Assembly (NCBI GenBank): GCA_964526045.1
Contig: CAZGIF010000001.1
Span: 186,001 to 250,000 of the forward strand
Direction of reading: 5' to 3'
DNA: 64,000 nt
Origin: CAZGIF01 sp964526045
GTDB taxonomy: Bacteria > Patescibacteriota > Gracilibacteria > Absconditabacterales > Absconditicoccaceae
Position 1 is the first letter of the stretch; the number at the start of each line of letters is the position of its first letter. Shown in pieces: positions 1-11,192 of this stretch. Made by a program: the position numbers and the translations under genes. Under the pieces are notes generated by a model. It was not told the DNA's origin, searched no databases, and was given only the letters and a program-made list of their open reading frames with translations.

Positions 1-1280
1 AAGGACTCACACCATGACAAATCGTCAAAACTAGTGGAAAAGTATTTTCTGTTTGAGTATGAGATGACTTTTTAGGAAGAGTTGTTAGTGGAATAGGTGC
101 CCCTATTGATTGATGAAAAGAAATCAAAGTTAGCGCAACATATCCTGTAGAAATTATTGCTCCTAGAGTTGTTACAAGAAAATCTGTTGATGAACCGCTA
201 CAAACTGGTATCAAAGCTATAGATAGTATGGTTCCTATTGGTAGATGACAAAGAGAGTTGATTATTTGAGATAGACAAACAGGTAAAACTGCTGTTGCTA
301 TAGATACAATTCTAAACCAAAAATGAGAAAACATGTACTGTGTGTATGTTGCAATTTGACAAAAAGAATCAAAAGTAGCAAGAATCGTACAAACACTAAG
401 AGAAAAATGAGCTATGGATTACACAATTGTGGTAAATGCTCCTGCTAATGCTCCTGCAGTTATGCAATATATGGCACCATATGTATGATGTGCTTTGGCA
501 GAACGATTTATGAATAATGGAAAAGACGCGCTTATTGTCTATGATGATTTGAGTAAACATGCAGTTGCATATAGAGAAATGTCTCTTTTGCTAAAAAGAC
601 CTCCTGGACGTGAAGCATATCCTTGAGATGTATTTTATCTTCACTCTAGACTTTTAGAAAGAGCTGCAAGGCTAAATGAAGACTACGGAGGGTGAAGCTT
701 GACTGCTCTTCCTATCATAGAAACACAAGCGTGAGACATGAGTGCATACGTTCCTACAAATGTAATTTCTATTACAGATGGACAAATATTTTTGGAAACA
801 AATTTATTTAATGCTTGAGTAAGACCGGCAATCAATGTGTGATCTTCTGTATCTCGTGTATGATGAGCTGCTCAAACTGGAATTATGAAAAAAGTATCAT
901 GATGAATTAGACTAGATTTGGCTGCATATAGAGAATTACAAGCATTTGCTCAATTTGGGTCAGATTTGGATTCTGCAACAAAAAAGAAACTTGCAAGATG
1001 AGCAAGAATGGTGGCTTGACTAAAACAACCTGTAAATAGTCCAGTGCATTTTGCTAAACAATCTGCACTCAACTACGCACTAACAAAATGATTTCTTGAC
1101 CAAATAGAGGTAGAACAAATAGCAGATTTCGAACAAATACTCTATGATAAAATGGATTCATCTCATGTTGAAGTCTTTGAAACAATCGTTGAAAAAAAGA
1201 AATTGACTGACGACATTGAAGTATTACTCAAAAAATGTATTGAAGCTGCTGTGAGTGAAGTTACAGCACAATCACATTAA
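1..1280 (+). CDS. atpA: ATP synthase F1 subunit alpha, 5'-truncated by window edge
   Basis: Catalytic-head subunit of the membrane F1Fo ATP synthase; alpha carries the non-catalytic nucleotide sites. The reading frame (first full codon at 3) is open to TAA at 1278-1280 only if TGA is sense. It shows the alpha-type P-loop GDRQTGKT near base 270, with its first Gly written TGA, preceded by the family stretch [20 protein letters not shown]. The N-terminal beta-barrel start lies upstream of the window. Many conserved glycines are TGA, which is strong direct evidence for code 25. ndk follows after 29 bases on the same strand, so it may be co-transcribed. Identity is firm; alpha rather than beta is shown by the Gln in the P-loop. 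Confidence 0.96.
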
Positions 1281-1309
1281 TAATTTTTTATATTTCACAT
1301 ATTTATACT

Positions 1310-1771
1310 ATGGAACGCACATTTGTTATTATTAAACCCGATGCTATAAATAAAGCAATCGTTTGAAAAATCACGTCTAGATTAGAAGATAAAGGTTTCA
1401 AACTTGTAGCATGTAAAATGAAACAGTTAGACGAAGCTATTTTAAAGACCCACTATGCTCATATTGCAGACAAGCCATTTTTTCCAGATATCGTTTCATT
1501 CATGACAATGTCTCCTGTTGTCTTGCAAGTATGGGAAGGAGTTGAAGTTGTTGAAGTTGTAAGAACAATGTTAGGAATTACAAACGCAAGAAAAGCAGCA
1601 CCATGAACTATTAGAGGAGACTATGCAAACAGTATAGGGAGAAATGTTATGCATGCATCTGAAGATATTACTGCATCAAAAGAAGAAATTGCAAGATTTT
1701 TCGATGAAAAAGAAGTATTCTCATATGCGAATTCAAATGAAGGAGTTATTTATGATGCTGGAGAAAAATAA
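1310..1771 (+). CDS. ndk: Nucleoside diphosphate kinase
   Basis: Transfers the gamma-phosphate from NTPs to NDPs through a phosphohistidine intermediate. The 153-residue protein has the family start MERTFVIIKPDA and the active-site His in the segment NVMHASED, equivalent to the usual NxxHxSDS. Length is normal for the family. Two glycines (VGKI and PGTIRGD) use TGA. The ATG lies 29 bases after the atpA stop. Cytoplasmic household enzyme; nothing odd apart from the code. Confidence 0.95.
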
Positions 1772-1844
1772 AAAAATCACTTGTAATATAAAACAAAAAT
1801 CATATCTTTTCTAGGAGAGACAAATTTATATTTTCAATAAAAAT

Positions 1845-2114
1845 ATGACCAAAGAAGCAGCAAAAGAAGCAACAATCGTTGCTATAAACGATAAAAAAGG
1901 AATACACGGTACATATTATTCACATGTTGAAGCAGAATGTATTTGTGGAAACAAATTTGAAGTTAGTACAACAATTAAAGGACCGATCAAACTAGAAATT
2001 TGTTATGATTGTCATCCTGTTTACAATAAAGATAAAGCTATCAAAAAAGTTATTAAAGGTAGATTGGAAAAATTCTTGGAAAAAGAAAAAAAGATCAAAC
2101 AAATAAACAAATAA
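1845..2114 (+). CDS. rpmE: Ribosomal protein bL31
   Basis: Large-subunit ribosomal protein L31, 89 residues. The zinc-binding form is indicated by two cysteine pairs, CIC near residue 28 and CYDCHP near residue 52. The N-terminus is slightly longer than usual and the Lys-rich C-terminal tail fits an rRNA-binding role. The gene follows ndk after 73 bases and is closed by a terminator hairpin just downstream, so it is probably the last gene of the atp-ndk-rpmE run. Confidence 0.9.
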   Translation: MTKEAAKEATIVAINDKKGIHGTYYSHVEAECICGNKFEVSTTIKGPIKLEICYDCHPVYNKDKAIKKVIKGRLEKFLEKEKKIKQINK

Positions 2115-2130
2115 TTTTGATACTTTATAA

Positions 2131-2164
2131 AAAAAAACACAAACATTGTTTTGTGTTTTTTTTT
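2131..2164 (+). terminator. Rho-independent terminator after rpmE
   Basis: An AACACAAA / TTTGTGTT stem with a short loop is followed by a run of about nine T. It sits 16 bases after the rpmE stop and before the LCP gene. Confidence 0.85.
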
Positions 2165-2246
2165 ATACTTTTTTATTGTAAGTCAGAGAAAAAGAACTAT
2201 ACTAAAAATTATATCCTTTCTGTATAAATTTTATACTTAATGACTC

Positions 2247-3845
2247 ATGGCAAAGAAACAAACATTCCGTAAAAAACATCTACAATATATAAGATCTTAT
2301 ACGTCATTTTTTGACATTATTCGTCATATCTCAAAACAAAGTCTTATAAGATTGGTTGTCCTCTTCGTTTGTCTAGGATTTATCTTACGATCGGCTCGTT
2401 ATATAGGCTATGCTGCAAAGTCAATCGCAACTTCAGTTGGAAAAAAAGCTGCCGTTGTTGTCAGTGAAAATTTTTGAAAAGAAATGCAAAAAGATCTTGC
2501 AGGAAATATAAATGTATTACTTATCTGATTTGGTTGAAATACTCATGCATGATGACATTTGGCAGATACTATTATTTTAGCATCGTTTAGTCCACAGACT
2601 AAATCAACTACCATGATTTCTATTCCTAGAGACTTGTATATTTACGAAAAATGAGTCTACCAAAATAGAATAAATGCAGTATATGCATATGAATATAGTA
2701 ATGCTCAATGAGACCATGATGTGGCAGCAAAAAAACTAGCCAGTAAAGTTTGAGAAATAGTATGAGTTGAGATACCATATTATGCAATTGTTGATTTTAA
2801 TTGATTTGAAACATTAGTGAATAGTATTGGTGGTATAGATGTTGATATTCCATACACTCTTTATGATCCACAATATCCTGATCCAACGGTATGACACTAT
2901 GTTACTTTTTCAATAGATGCGTGACCACAAGTTTTGGATGGAGCTACTGCTCTCAAATATGCAAGATCAAGGCATTCTACGTCAGACTTTTCAAGATCTT
3001 GAAGACAACAATTGATTATAAAAGCTATATTGGAAAAATTACGTACAAGTGGTATGATGACAAGTCCGTCATCTTTACAGCAATTGTATGAACAATATTC
3101 AAAAATGGTCTACACAAATATAGATGCAGAAGAAATGATTTGATTAGTTAAATATGCTCAAACTCCTCCGTCGATATTTTCATTTGGTTTGACAATGGAA
3201 TGTGCAGATATGAGTTATAAAACAATAGTTCCATGATGTTTACTCTATCCATGAGTAAGATCAGACTTTGGTTGAATGTCTGTACTTTTGACAAGGTGAT
3301 CAAGTGGACGTAACCCAGCAATGTATGATTATACACAATTTTTTGGTTTTATGGTATTACAAAATCCATCATACTTAGTCGAATGAGCTTCAATTAATAT
3401 TTATAATTGAATAGATACTGCATACGCTAGAAATTTTGTTTATAGAAATGGAATAGCTAGTAAAGTAGCATGAAAACTAAAAAGATACTGATTTGATGTA
3501 CAAGAAGTAGAAAATGCTGATGAAAATAGAGAGCTGACACTAGTGACTGTCCCAGCAGACAAAGATTATGAAGATACTTTAGACATGTTGGCATTGTTCT
3601 TGGACTTTGAAGTTCGTTATATTGACAATCCTAATACAGCGATCTGACCTGTAGATCTCAATCAATCAAATACAGCAAATACTATTCCAACAAGTATTGA
3701 TGAACAAGGAAATATAATTGATAATTCTGGAATTTTTGAAGAAAAGACACAAGTTGATACCTATTCAGAGGCAATGCACATTTATCTATGAAATGATTTT
3801 ATGGATGCATTCGGTAATAAATGATATGATATGTATAAAAAGTAA
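2247..3845 (+). CDS. LytR-CpsA-Psr (LCP) family cell-wall polymer ligase
   Basis: LCP proteins attach polyprenyl-linked glycopolymers to the cell wall at the outer face of the membrane. This 532-residue protein has a basic cytoplasmic N-terminus, one membrane anchor at about residues 32-52, then the LCP domain: NVLLIGFGGNTH, the phosphate-binding segment MISIPRDLYI, and ALKYARSRHSTSDFSRSGRQQ. A C-terminal LytR_C-like domain (about 375-455) is followed by a low-complexity tail. Many glycines are TGA. It is followed after 44 bases by an acyltransferase, suggesting an envelope-glycan locus. Confidence in the family is high; the substrate is unknown. Confidence 0.9.
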
Positions 3846-3889
3846 AAATATAATAAAATAAAGATATATACGTTTGTACTCTTTTTGAC

Positions 3890-4933
3890 ATGAAAACACT
3901 CAATAGTAAAAGAATATGATTTCTTGATTATGCAAAATGATGTGCAATTCTTTGTATAATATTTTTTCATATATTTTGGTATATTCCAAATTTATCTCAC
4001 ATACAACAAAGTATATTGTTGGGGTGAGGTGTAGGAGTACATTTGTTTTTATTTTTATCAGGGTTCTGATTAACACTCCAAGCAAAAAAATACGCTATGA
4101 CAGCATGGGAGTTCTATAAAAAACAAGTATGGAAAGTATACGTACCATATGTTTTTGTTGTTATTTGTAGTGCATGTTTAGCATTCTTTATACCAGAAAT
4201 TACCGAAATACATTCTCGGTACGCTTTTTTTGGTCATCTGCTAGGATACAAAATGTTTGATGAAACTATTATAGAGAGTTATGGTATACACTTTTGGTTT
4301 ATCTCAACTTTGTTACAGTTTTATGTACTCTACCCGTTTTTATATCTGACGTCCATTCGTCGACCAAGAGCTTTTTTGCCAGCATGCTTTATTTTATCAA
4401 TCATACGAATCATTTTTTTGAATAGTTCACCATATCTTGGACTAGGGAACCTAGAACTTGATAGAGTCTGGAAGTCATTTTTTTTGCAATATATATGGGA
4501 ATTTTGATCTGCTATAGTTATAGCTCAAAAATGGGAAAAATATTCAGATATCTTTGAACGTTCTCAATGGTTCACTTTTATTGCTTTTGGAGTATGTGCT
4601 CTTGGTATTTACGCAATACTCTCGTATCGATGATGAAGTTTTTGAAGAACAATCAATGATGTTCGATGACTAATATGATTTGGATGTTTGTGTCTTGGAG
4701 TATATCGTTTATGTACAAAAACCCATACAATTATGGAATATATTGGTCGTTGATCGTACAGTATTTACCTCTTTCATTGGATTATACTCATAAGCTCTAT
4801 GGCTTTTTTGGATATGGTAGGATTAACGCCAACACGGCGAACACAAAGCATTATTTTTGTATCAGCTGTGGTATTTTGATTAATTTGACAAGAAAAAATA
4901 ATACAACCATTATGGAAATACACAAAACTTTAA
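3890..4933 (+). CDS. Acyltransferase family 3 membrane protein
   Basis: Predicted integral-membrane O-acyltransferase that modifies surface sugars. The 347-residue protein begins with the family pattern LDYAKGCAILCIIFFHIFW, holding the conserved His in the first helix, and has about ten hydrophobic segments, as expected for acyltransferase-3 (OafA-like) proteins without the extra SGNH domain. The only complete frame needs TGA as Gly. It lies downstream of the LCP gene in the same direction, consistent with cell-surface polysaccharide work. The acyl group and acceptor cannot be told from sequence. Confidence 0.85.
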
Positions 4934-5089
4934 AATAAAATAAAACTGACTATAATCACGAATATGATAACATACTGGATGTCAAACAAAAAAAGTGTCA
5001 AACATACTAACATATGAACGTTCGTTTTTTTGTAAAAAAAGCACTTGTTGTATATACTATATATATGCTTTTATCTTTGATCCCATATT

Positions 5090-6220
5090 ATGGACGACCA
5101 AAACACAAACCAAAATTGACAAACGCAACAATGACAACAAACACAGAACATGCAAACACCTCAGATAAATCCAACGATGTGAGGTATGCCTCCAATGAAC
5201 TTCAACTTTGGTGGACCAACTACTGACGAAACTAATGGTCAACAAACGCCACCACCAAATATGCAGATACCTCAAAATACTGTACAAGAACCTCTAGAGG
5301 TAAATTTTGATCTTGATCCAACGCAAGACGAACCCACTCCACCACAATTTGAAACACAAATGACTCCCCCTACATTTCAATCTCAAAACACAATACAAGA
5401 ACAATATCAAAACAACTCGGTTCCAGAATTTTTAGCACAAGATAATAGTCCATTGGAAGTAAACTTTGATCTTGATCCCGTATCTGAACCAAGTAATCAA
5501 GGATCTATGTGAGAACAATACCAACAACAAACACCAAATAATCCTCCTATGACTCCTCCAATGCCGCAAGAAGCGTCAATGGATGTAAATTTTGATCTCG
5601 ATCCAATACAGGACACAACACCTACACCACAGTTTGATATGGAAGAAACACCTCAATTTGACTTGCAACCAAAAGCACCGACATTTGAACCACAAAATAC
5701 AGTACAAGAGCCTACCTTTGTTCCACAAAATACAGAGAATAATCAAGAACAAACACAACAACCAATGCAATTTGAGCCAGAAAAAACAACACCAATTTCA
5801 GCACAACATAGAGAAAATGAACCACAACTAACATCTATTGTGGGATTATATAAACATCTCGTTGATAAAACAACTCAAGCAAAAAAACTATCACAAACGA
5901 ATGAACTGCAAATCGCTCATGAGCCAGTTGAGTACAATATGAAATGAAATTCAAGTGAACACTTTCTAATCACGAGAACAGAAAATGGTCAAGAACAAGT
6001 ACTAGAATTTGTTTTACCATGAAAAAAAGTCTGACTTGATGTTATGCTCAATGGACATACACTTTTGTCGTTACCATGAGGACAAGAAGATGATGATTCT
6101 CAAAAAGGAAGTATTATCAAAAAGAAGTTACAAGATTTTGTTGTATTGGTTGATGAGCATTTACAAACCCTTGCACAACAATCTGAACAGTCAACTCTCG
6201 ATGAACTCGCATCATTCTAA
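5090..6220 (+). CDS. Pro/Gln-rich protein with repeated VNFDLDP motifs, function unknown
   Basis: A 376-residue protein of unknown function. Residues 1 to about 250 are low-complexity (Pro, Gln, Asn, Thr) and contain three copies of a VNFDLDP core (near bases 5300, 5457 and 5583), spaced by PQF, PTF and NTVQE segments. The last 125 residues are different and look folded: a helix near LTSIVGLYKHLVDKTTQAKK, then a beta-rich part ending in Gly-Gly-Gln-Glu-Asp-Asp and a C-terminal helix. No signal peptide or membrane helix is seen. The start at 5090 (MDDQNTNQNG) is the most upstream ATG in the open frame; 5150 and 5186 are alternatives. It may be a disordered scaffold or adaptor carrying short linear motifs; that is inference. 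Confidence 0.75.
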
Positions 6221-6246
6221 AACAACAAACAAGGACGTCAGTATAT

Positions 6247-6280
6247 AATCTTTCTCGCTTATGAGGAAGATTTTTTTTGT
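6247..6280 (+). terminator. Rho-independent terminator
   Basis: A ten-pair stem AATCTTTCTC / GAGGAAGATT with a six-base loop and an eight-T run. It closes the 5090-6220 gene and isolates proS. Confidence 0.85.
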
Positions 6281-6351
6281 TTTTACTTTTATATTGCAAG
6301 AGAGGACAAGAATCTTTACAAATATAGTACTTTTATATTATTCTTGTTCTC

Positions 6352-7866
6352 ATGGCAATCACACCTCAACATACTGATTACTCAACATGGTATTTAGATA
6401 TTGTCGCACAAGCATGACTAGCTGAACACTCTGCTGTTAGAGGGTGTATGGTGATAAAACCATATGGATATGCTCTTCGAGATAACATGAGGATAATATT
6501 AGATAGAATGTTCAAAAATACTGGACATAAAAATGCATATTTTCCTTTGTTTATACCAAAGTCGTACTTGAGTAAAGAAGCACAACATGTTGAATGATTT
6601 GCAAAAGAATGTGCGGTTGTAACTCATTATAGATTGAGAGCAAATGAAGATAATACATGAGTTGAAGTTGATCCTGATGCAAAATTAGAAGAAGAACTTG
6701 TTGTTCGTCCAACATCAGAAACTATTATTTGGCATACATACAAAAATTGGATACAATCACATCGTGACCTTCCACTTCTCATCAATCAACGAGCAAATGT
6801 TGTAAGATGGGAACTAAGAACAAGACTCTTTTTGAGAACAGCAGAATTTTTGCGACAAGAATGACACACTGCACATGCGACTGCTCAAGATGCAATAGAA
6901 GAATCTAGACGTATGCTTGATGTCTATTATGATTTTGTGCATAATTTTTTGGGAATGTATGCTATTTTGTGAGAAAAACCAGCACATGAAAGATTTGCTT
7001 GAGCTGAAGCTACATATACTCTTGAACCAATGATGCAAGATGGGAAGGCACTACAAGCTTGAACATCACACTTTTTGTGACAAAATTTTGCAAAGGCTTT
7101 TGATGTAATGTATACAACAGAAAACAATACAAAAGAATATGTGTGGGCGACATCTCGATGAGTATCTACACGTATGATATGAGGATTGATTATGGCGCAT
7201 AGTGACGATAAATGACTTGTATTGCCTCCTGCTATCGCTCCATTACATATTGTTATCATACCTATTGCAAAAACACAAGAAGATATGGACTCTGTTAGAG
7301 AATATGTTCAGCCACTTCTAGATCTTATCAAAAAAGAATCGTTAACGTTTTATTCAAAATACTTTGACAAAACTATTGATATAGAATGTTTATTTGATGA
7401 CAATTTACATCACGGCTTTGGTCGAAAAGCTACACAATACGAACTGCAAGGAGTTCCGATCAGACTTGTTGTTGGTAAAAAAGAGATGGAATCTTGATGT
7501 GTTGAAATGAATATTAGACGATCATGAGAAAAAAAACATATGGAAATGGATAAACTACTGGCTTATATAGACAAAGCTTTGTACAAAATACAAAATGATA
7601 TGTGTACAAAACATAAAACTTTTTCACAACAAAATACTATAAAAGTCGACTCATATGAAGATCTAAAAGCCTGAATAGAAAAGTGATTTGTTCTTGCACA
7701 TCGAGATGGAACAAAAGAAACAGCAGAAAAAATACAAACAGAAATATGAGCAACAATACGTTGTTTACCTTTTGATGAGGCTGGAGACCTTCAACAAGAA
7801 ATCGGAACATGTGTGTATAGTTGAAAACCATCACAAAGAAGAGTTGTATTTGCTAAATCATACTAA
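6352..7866 (+). CDS. proS: Prolyl-tRNA synthetase, archaeal/eukaryotic type
   Basis: Charges tRNA-Pro with proline in the cytoplasm. The 504-residue product has the class II catalytic core without the editing insertion of bacterial-type ProRS: the motif 2 region NQRANVVRWELRTRLFLRTA, the TxE-type segment VVRPTSETIIWHTY, and the motif 3 region ATSRGVSTRMIGGLIMAHSD. It ends in the short C-terminal form closing with AKSY, where the tyrosine end is typical of the archaeal-like class. Its stop overlaps the next start (TAATG), so it heads a translationally coupled pair. Confidence 0.93.
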
Positions 7867-8486
7867 TGAGTAATTTTTTGAATATGCTATTTGAAATACC
7901 AATATGATACAAAGAAATAGCTACCTTTGTCTGAATTTGCTTAAGTATCTATAGTTATTACTATTATTTCAAAGATATTTTTGCAAAAAAAGTAAAACCA
8001 CATGCATTTACACGACTTGTGTGGTGAATACTAACAGCCATTTGATTTTTTGCCCAAGTGGTGGGCGATGCTGGCATATGAGCTTGGATTATGGGAAGTT
8101 CAGCCCTTATCTGTTTTGTTATATTTTTTTTGGCACTGTATTATGGAGAAAAAAAGTTTGATAAAACAGATTATATTTTTTTGAGCATATCGCTAATCGC
8201 AATATGAGTTTGGTATATAACTGAGACACCATTACGGTCTGTTTTGATCATTACTATTGCGGATATCGTAGCATTTTTCCCTACTATTCGTAAATGACGA
8301 GCAAAACCCGACTCTGATAGCATTTCTTTGTTTGTGATCTCATGAGTCAAAATGTTTCTTGGTGTTATTGCGCTAGATAATTTTACCATAATTACAACAC
8401 TCTATCCTAGCTCATTGGTTTTGATGAATATGTGATTTGGTCTCATGCTTTGGTACCGCAGATATACAATAAAAACAACTATTTAG
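7866..8486 (+). CDS. Conserved multi-pass membrane protein, function unknown
   Basis: A 206-residue integral membrane protein with about six or seven hydrophobic segments. It has a motif-like stretch FTRLVWGILTAIGFFAQ near residue 48 followed by VVGDAGIGAWIMG. It resembles small uncharacterised membrane proteins common in candidate-phyla bacteria, and the helix-Trp-helix pattern is loosely like PQ-loop/SWEET carriers, which is only a suggestion. The ATG overlaps the proS stop by one base, and the NifU-like gene starts 15 bases after its TAG, so all are probably in one transcript. Confidence 0.75.
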
Positions 8487-8501
8487 ATTACTTACCACTT
8501 T

Positions 8502-8903
8502 ATGAATATACTAGAAGACTATATACAACACCCACTTATGCCTCTCAAAAAAGACAATCCTGACATCAATCGAGTAGAGAATAACGAGTTATGTGATGAT
8601 AGCATTGAAGTGTATATAGACCTTGAAGAGAGTCAGTTAAAAGATTTTTCCTACACATGAAATCTGTCACTGACAGCGCTTGGGGTTGTGAGTTTATTAC
8701 ATGATCTTTTGCCTTGAATGACCGTAGAATCGATTCGTTGACTTGAATATTCTTTTTTGGAAGATGAGTGAGTACTTGTCTCGACGAGGAGAAAAAAAAC
8801 AGCAGCTCTGCCACTTGTTGCTATTATAAATGCTTTACACAACTGGAAATGAGACGAAACACGTCTTGATGTGGAACAATTTGCATATAGTGATATGGTA
8901 TAA
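8502..8903 (+). CDS. Divergent NifU/IscU-like Fe-S scaffold protein
   Basis: A 133-residue protein that fits the NifU_N/SufU fold: an N-terminal NP...ELCDDSIEVYI stretch (first conserved Cys), then YTGNLSLTALGVVSLLHDLL in place of the GxGCxIxxA helix, and TRRKKTAALPLVAIINALH in place of the R-x-C-A-x-L helix. Only the first of the three cluster-ligand cysteines is kept; the other two positions are Asn/Leu and Thr. It precedes SufD-like and SufC genes, which supports a SUF assembly role, but classical [2Fe-2S] scaffolding looks unlikely without the cysteines. It could be a sulfur-relay or regulatory relic. Confidence 0.65.
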
Positions 8904-8920
8904 ATTTTCTATTAAAAAAA

Positions 8921-8957
8921 GAATATACGCTTGCAAGCTAGCATCAAAAGTATATTC
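8921..8957. promoter_or_regulatory. Nested inverted repeat upstream of the sufD-like gene
   Basis: The arms GAATATAC and GTATATTC enclose a perfect ten-base palindrome GCTTGCAAGC. No T-run follows, so it looks more like an operator or RNA element than a terminator. It lies between the NifU-like and SufD-like genes; no regulator can be named. Confidence 0.35.
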
Positions 8958-9017
8958 TATAGTATTGGTACGGTATATTTTATACACACAGAATTATGGT
9001 TATTTGACATAATATAT

Positions 9018-9655
9018 ATGAAGATACTCTCTTTGACAAAAAAAAAGACTATATTGATGTCTTTATGAACAGTACATGAAAAAAACACATACAAATTACA
9101 CAAGATACAACATGTAATTATTTGTTGTTGGTACAAGAAAGTACAATCGACATTGTTGTAGATATTATAGGGACTCATGCATGTGTCAATATTCAATGTC
9201 TCTTACTTGGAACAAAAAATACATCAACAAATTTGCGCATAACAACAAATCATCTTGTTTGATACAGTGAATCATCAACTACTATTGGTGCTATTGCTGA
9301 AGATAATGCCTCGCTATGATTAGAATGAACCGTGTATATTGCACCAAATACACCAAAGTCTTCTGGTCATCTTACACAACAAACACTCATTGTTGGTAGT
9401 AACACAAGAATCAGAAATAAGCCTGTTTTGGATATTCGTCACAATGATGTACGTGCAAGTCATGCAGCCAAAATAGAGCGTTTGGAATGAGAAAAACTAT
9501 TTTATATGAAAAGTAAGTGACTTGAAGAAACACAAGCTCAATCATTATTAATATGAAGTTATATTCTTACATTTTTGGGAGACACACAAGAAAAAGAAAG
9601 AAATGAACTTCAAAAAACTATTACACAAGCACTTTCTACAGAGATTTCTTTGTAG
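9018..9655 (+). CDS. sufD: SufD/SufB C-terminal-domain protein, start disrupted at a poly-A run
   Basis: Component of the SufBCD Fe-S assembly complex. The clear part (frame from ATG 9065 to TAG 9653-9655, 196 residues) contains the family core VGSNTRIRNKPVLDIRHNDV, then ASHAAKIERLEGEKLFYMKS and GLEETQAQSLLI. It is half the length of normal SufB or SufD and corresponds to the C-terminal beta-helix end. The best start, ATG 9018, reads MKILSLTKKK and needs a one-base slip in the nine-A run at 9038-9046 to join the frame (continuing KDYIDVFMNSTG). Either transcriptional slippage or a homopolymer error in the assembly is likely. sufC follows 32 bases downstream. Confidence 0.8.
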
Positions 9656-9687
9656 TTACTACTCACTTTATTATTTTGTTTTGTCAT

Positions 9688-10422
9688 ATGTTACGTATTA
9701 CTTGACTTTCAGCCTCTGTACAAGATAAAGCTATTTTGCATGACGTCTCAATGGATATTCATATGTGAAAAAACTACTGTATTTTGGGTAAAAATGGATC
9801 ATGAAAATCATCACTCGCAAAAGTGATTATGTGACACCCTTCATATGAAGTTACATCAGGTAGTATCGAACTAGATGGAGAAGACGTCTTAGAAATGGAA
9901 CCAAATGAAAGAGCTGAAAAGTGAATTTTCTTGGCATTTCAATCTATTCCAGAAATAAAATGAATAAAAGTGTTTGAGTTTTTGAGATCAATATACGCAG
10001 CAAAAGTAAAAGAAGTTGTCACATTTATCAAGTTTAAAAAAATCATTTTGCCATTGATGCAAGACATTCACATGGATAAAGAATTTTTGTGGAGAGACCT
10101 CAACGTTGGATTTAGTTGAGGAGAAAGAAGAAAATTAGAAGTATTACAAATAAAATTACTACAGCCGACATATATTTTACTAGACGAAATAGACAGTTGA
10201 TTAGATGTTGATGCATTTCGTATGGTTGCATGACTCCTCAAAGACATAATCAACGCAGAAACTTCACTTATAATTATTACCCACCTCTTTACTATTTTGG
10301 AACATATTCCTGTCGATACAGTACATGTTTTTGCTTGAGGTAAAATCAAACAATCTTGATGAGCTGAGTTAGCACAAACTATCCAAAAAGATTGATTTTG
10401 AGAAGAAATTTTGACTTCATAA
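9688..10422 (+). CDS. sufC: Fe-S cluster assembly ATPase SufC
   Basis: Cytosolic ABC-type ATPase of the SufBCD complex, 244 residues. The Walker A is GKNGSGKSS (third Gly as TGA), the Q-loop region LAFQSIPEIKG, the signature FSGGERRKLEVLQ, the Walker B YILLDEIDSGLDVDA, and the switch His is in IIITHLFTI. The FSGGE signature with the DSGLD after Walker B is diagnostic of SufC among ABC ATPases. The operon is NifU-like, SufD-like, SufC; sufB lies separately at 28304-29692. Confidence 0.95.
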
Positions 10423-10445
10423 TTCTGTTTATTTGTTTGTTTATT

Positions 10446-11192
10446 ATGATTAGCTTTAGTTCTTTTCAAAAAGAAATAGAGACATTCGTTTCTAAAAAAC
10501 AAGGACATCCGTCTTATACTCAAAAATGATTCAAACTCCAAACATCAGATGCTCTCTTTTGTGTTGAAGATAGGAAAAGAAATAGATATTTTTGGGAGGC
10601 AATTAAACAAGCTATTCAACAGCATCCAAAAAAAAATCTGACAAGTGTGGATGCTGGTGCTGGAACTGGTGTCTTAGGAATATATTCCTTGTTGTGGTGA
10701 GCAAAACACTGTTATTTTCTAGAACAAAACCCTTATACTATGCAGTTGTGCAAAGACGTCGTTGCTCATTTTTGATATACAGAAAAAGCAAGCTTTATTC
10801 AATGAGATATTGTTTCAATTACAGTTCCTAAGTTTGACCTTCTTATTAGTGAGACAATAACAGCTGATTTTTGAACAGAAGACTTTCACCACATCATCAA
10901 CCACTCACTCAAAAGCAAAAATCAAGATGCACGTATCATTCCAGAATGATTTACAATAACACTTATACAAAAAGACATACACAATACTGTACTACAAAAA
11001 CAATCATTTTTTGTTTCATCTTACGATGGATTTACAAAAAAAACAATTGCATTGGCTACACATACGCATGTTATAGAAACCGAAACTACAGTCCACATTT
11101 TCAATGAGATACTTCATACACCTTGAACAAGCCTTTTTTGCAACAAAAGAAAAACGTATCGCACAGGCGATACACATAGTTTGTTTGCATAA
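10446..11192 (+). CDS. Class I SAM-dependent methyltransferase, PRMT-like fold
   Basis: A 248-residue protein with motif I VDAGAGTGVLG near residue 75, an acidic post-I residue in FLEQN, and FDLLISETITADFGTEDF after the fourth strand, which resembles the SE loop of protein-arginine methyltransferase-type enzymes. The N-terminal region ends in a helix YFWEAIKQAI before the core. The substrate is unknown. It starts 24 bases after sufC on the same strand. Its last 70 bases are duplicated at 12821-12891 on the far side of the inserted gene. Four or more glycines are TGA, so it is fully adapted to the host code. Confidence 0.78.
11122..11192 (+). repeat. Direct repeat A, copy 1 (methyltransferase 3' end)
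   Basis: The final codons of the methyltransferase gene, ending exactly at its stop. About 90% identical by eye to 12821-12891, with two single-base length differences. Confidence 0.85.

Noticed and set aside
5014..5232. Separate small gene beginning MNVRFFVKKALVV
   Set aside because: It overlaps the start of the repeat protein in another frame and turns into non-protein-like sequence; the repeat-protein frame is better supported.
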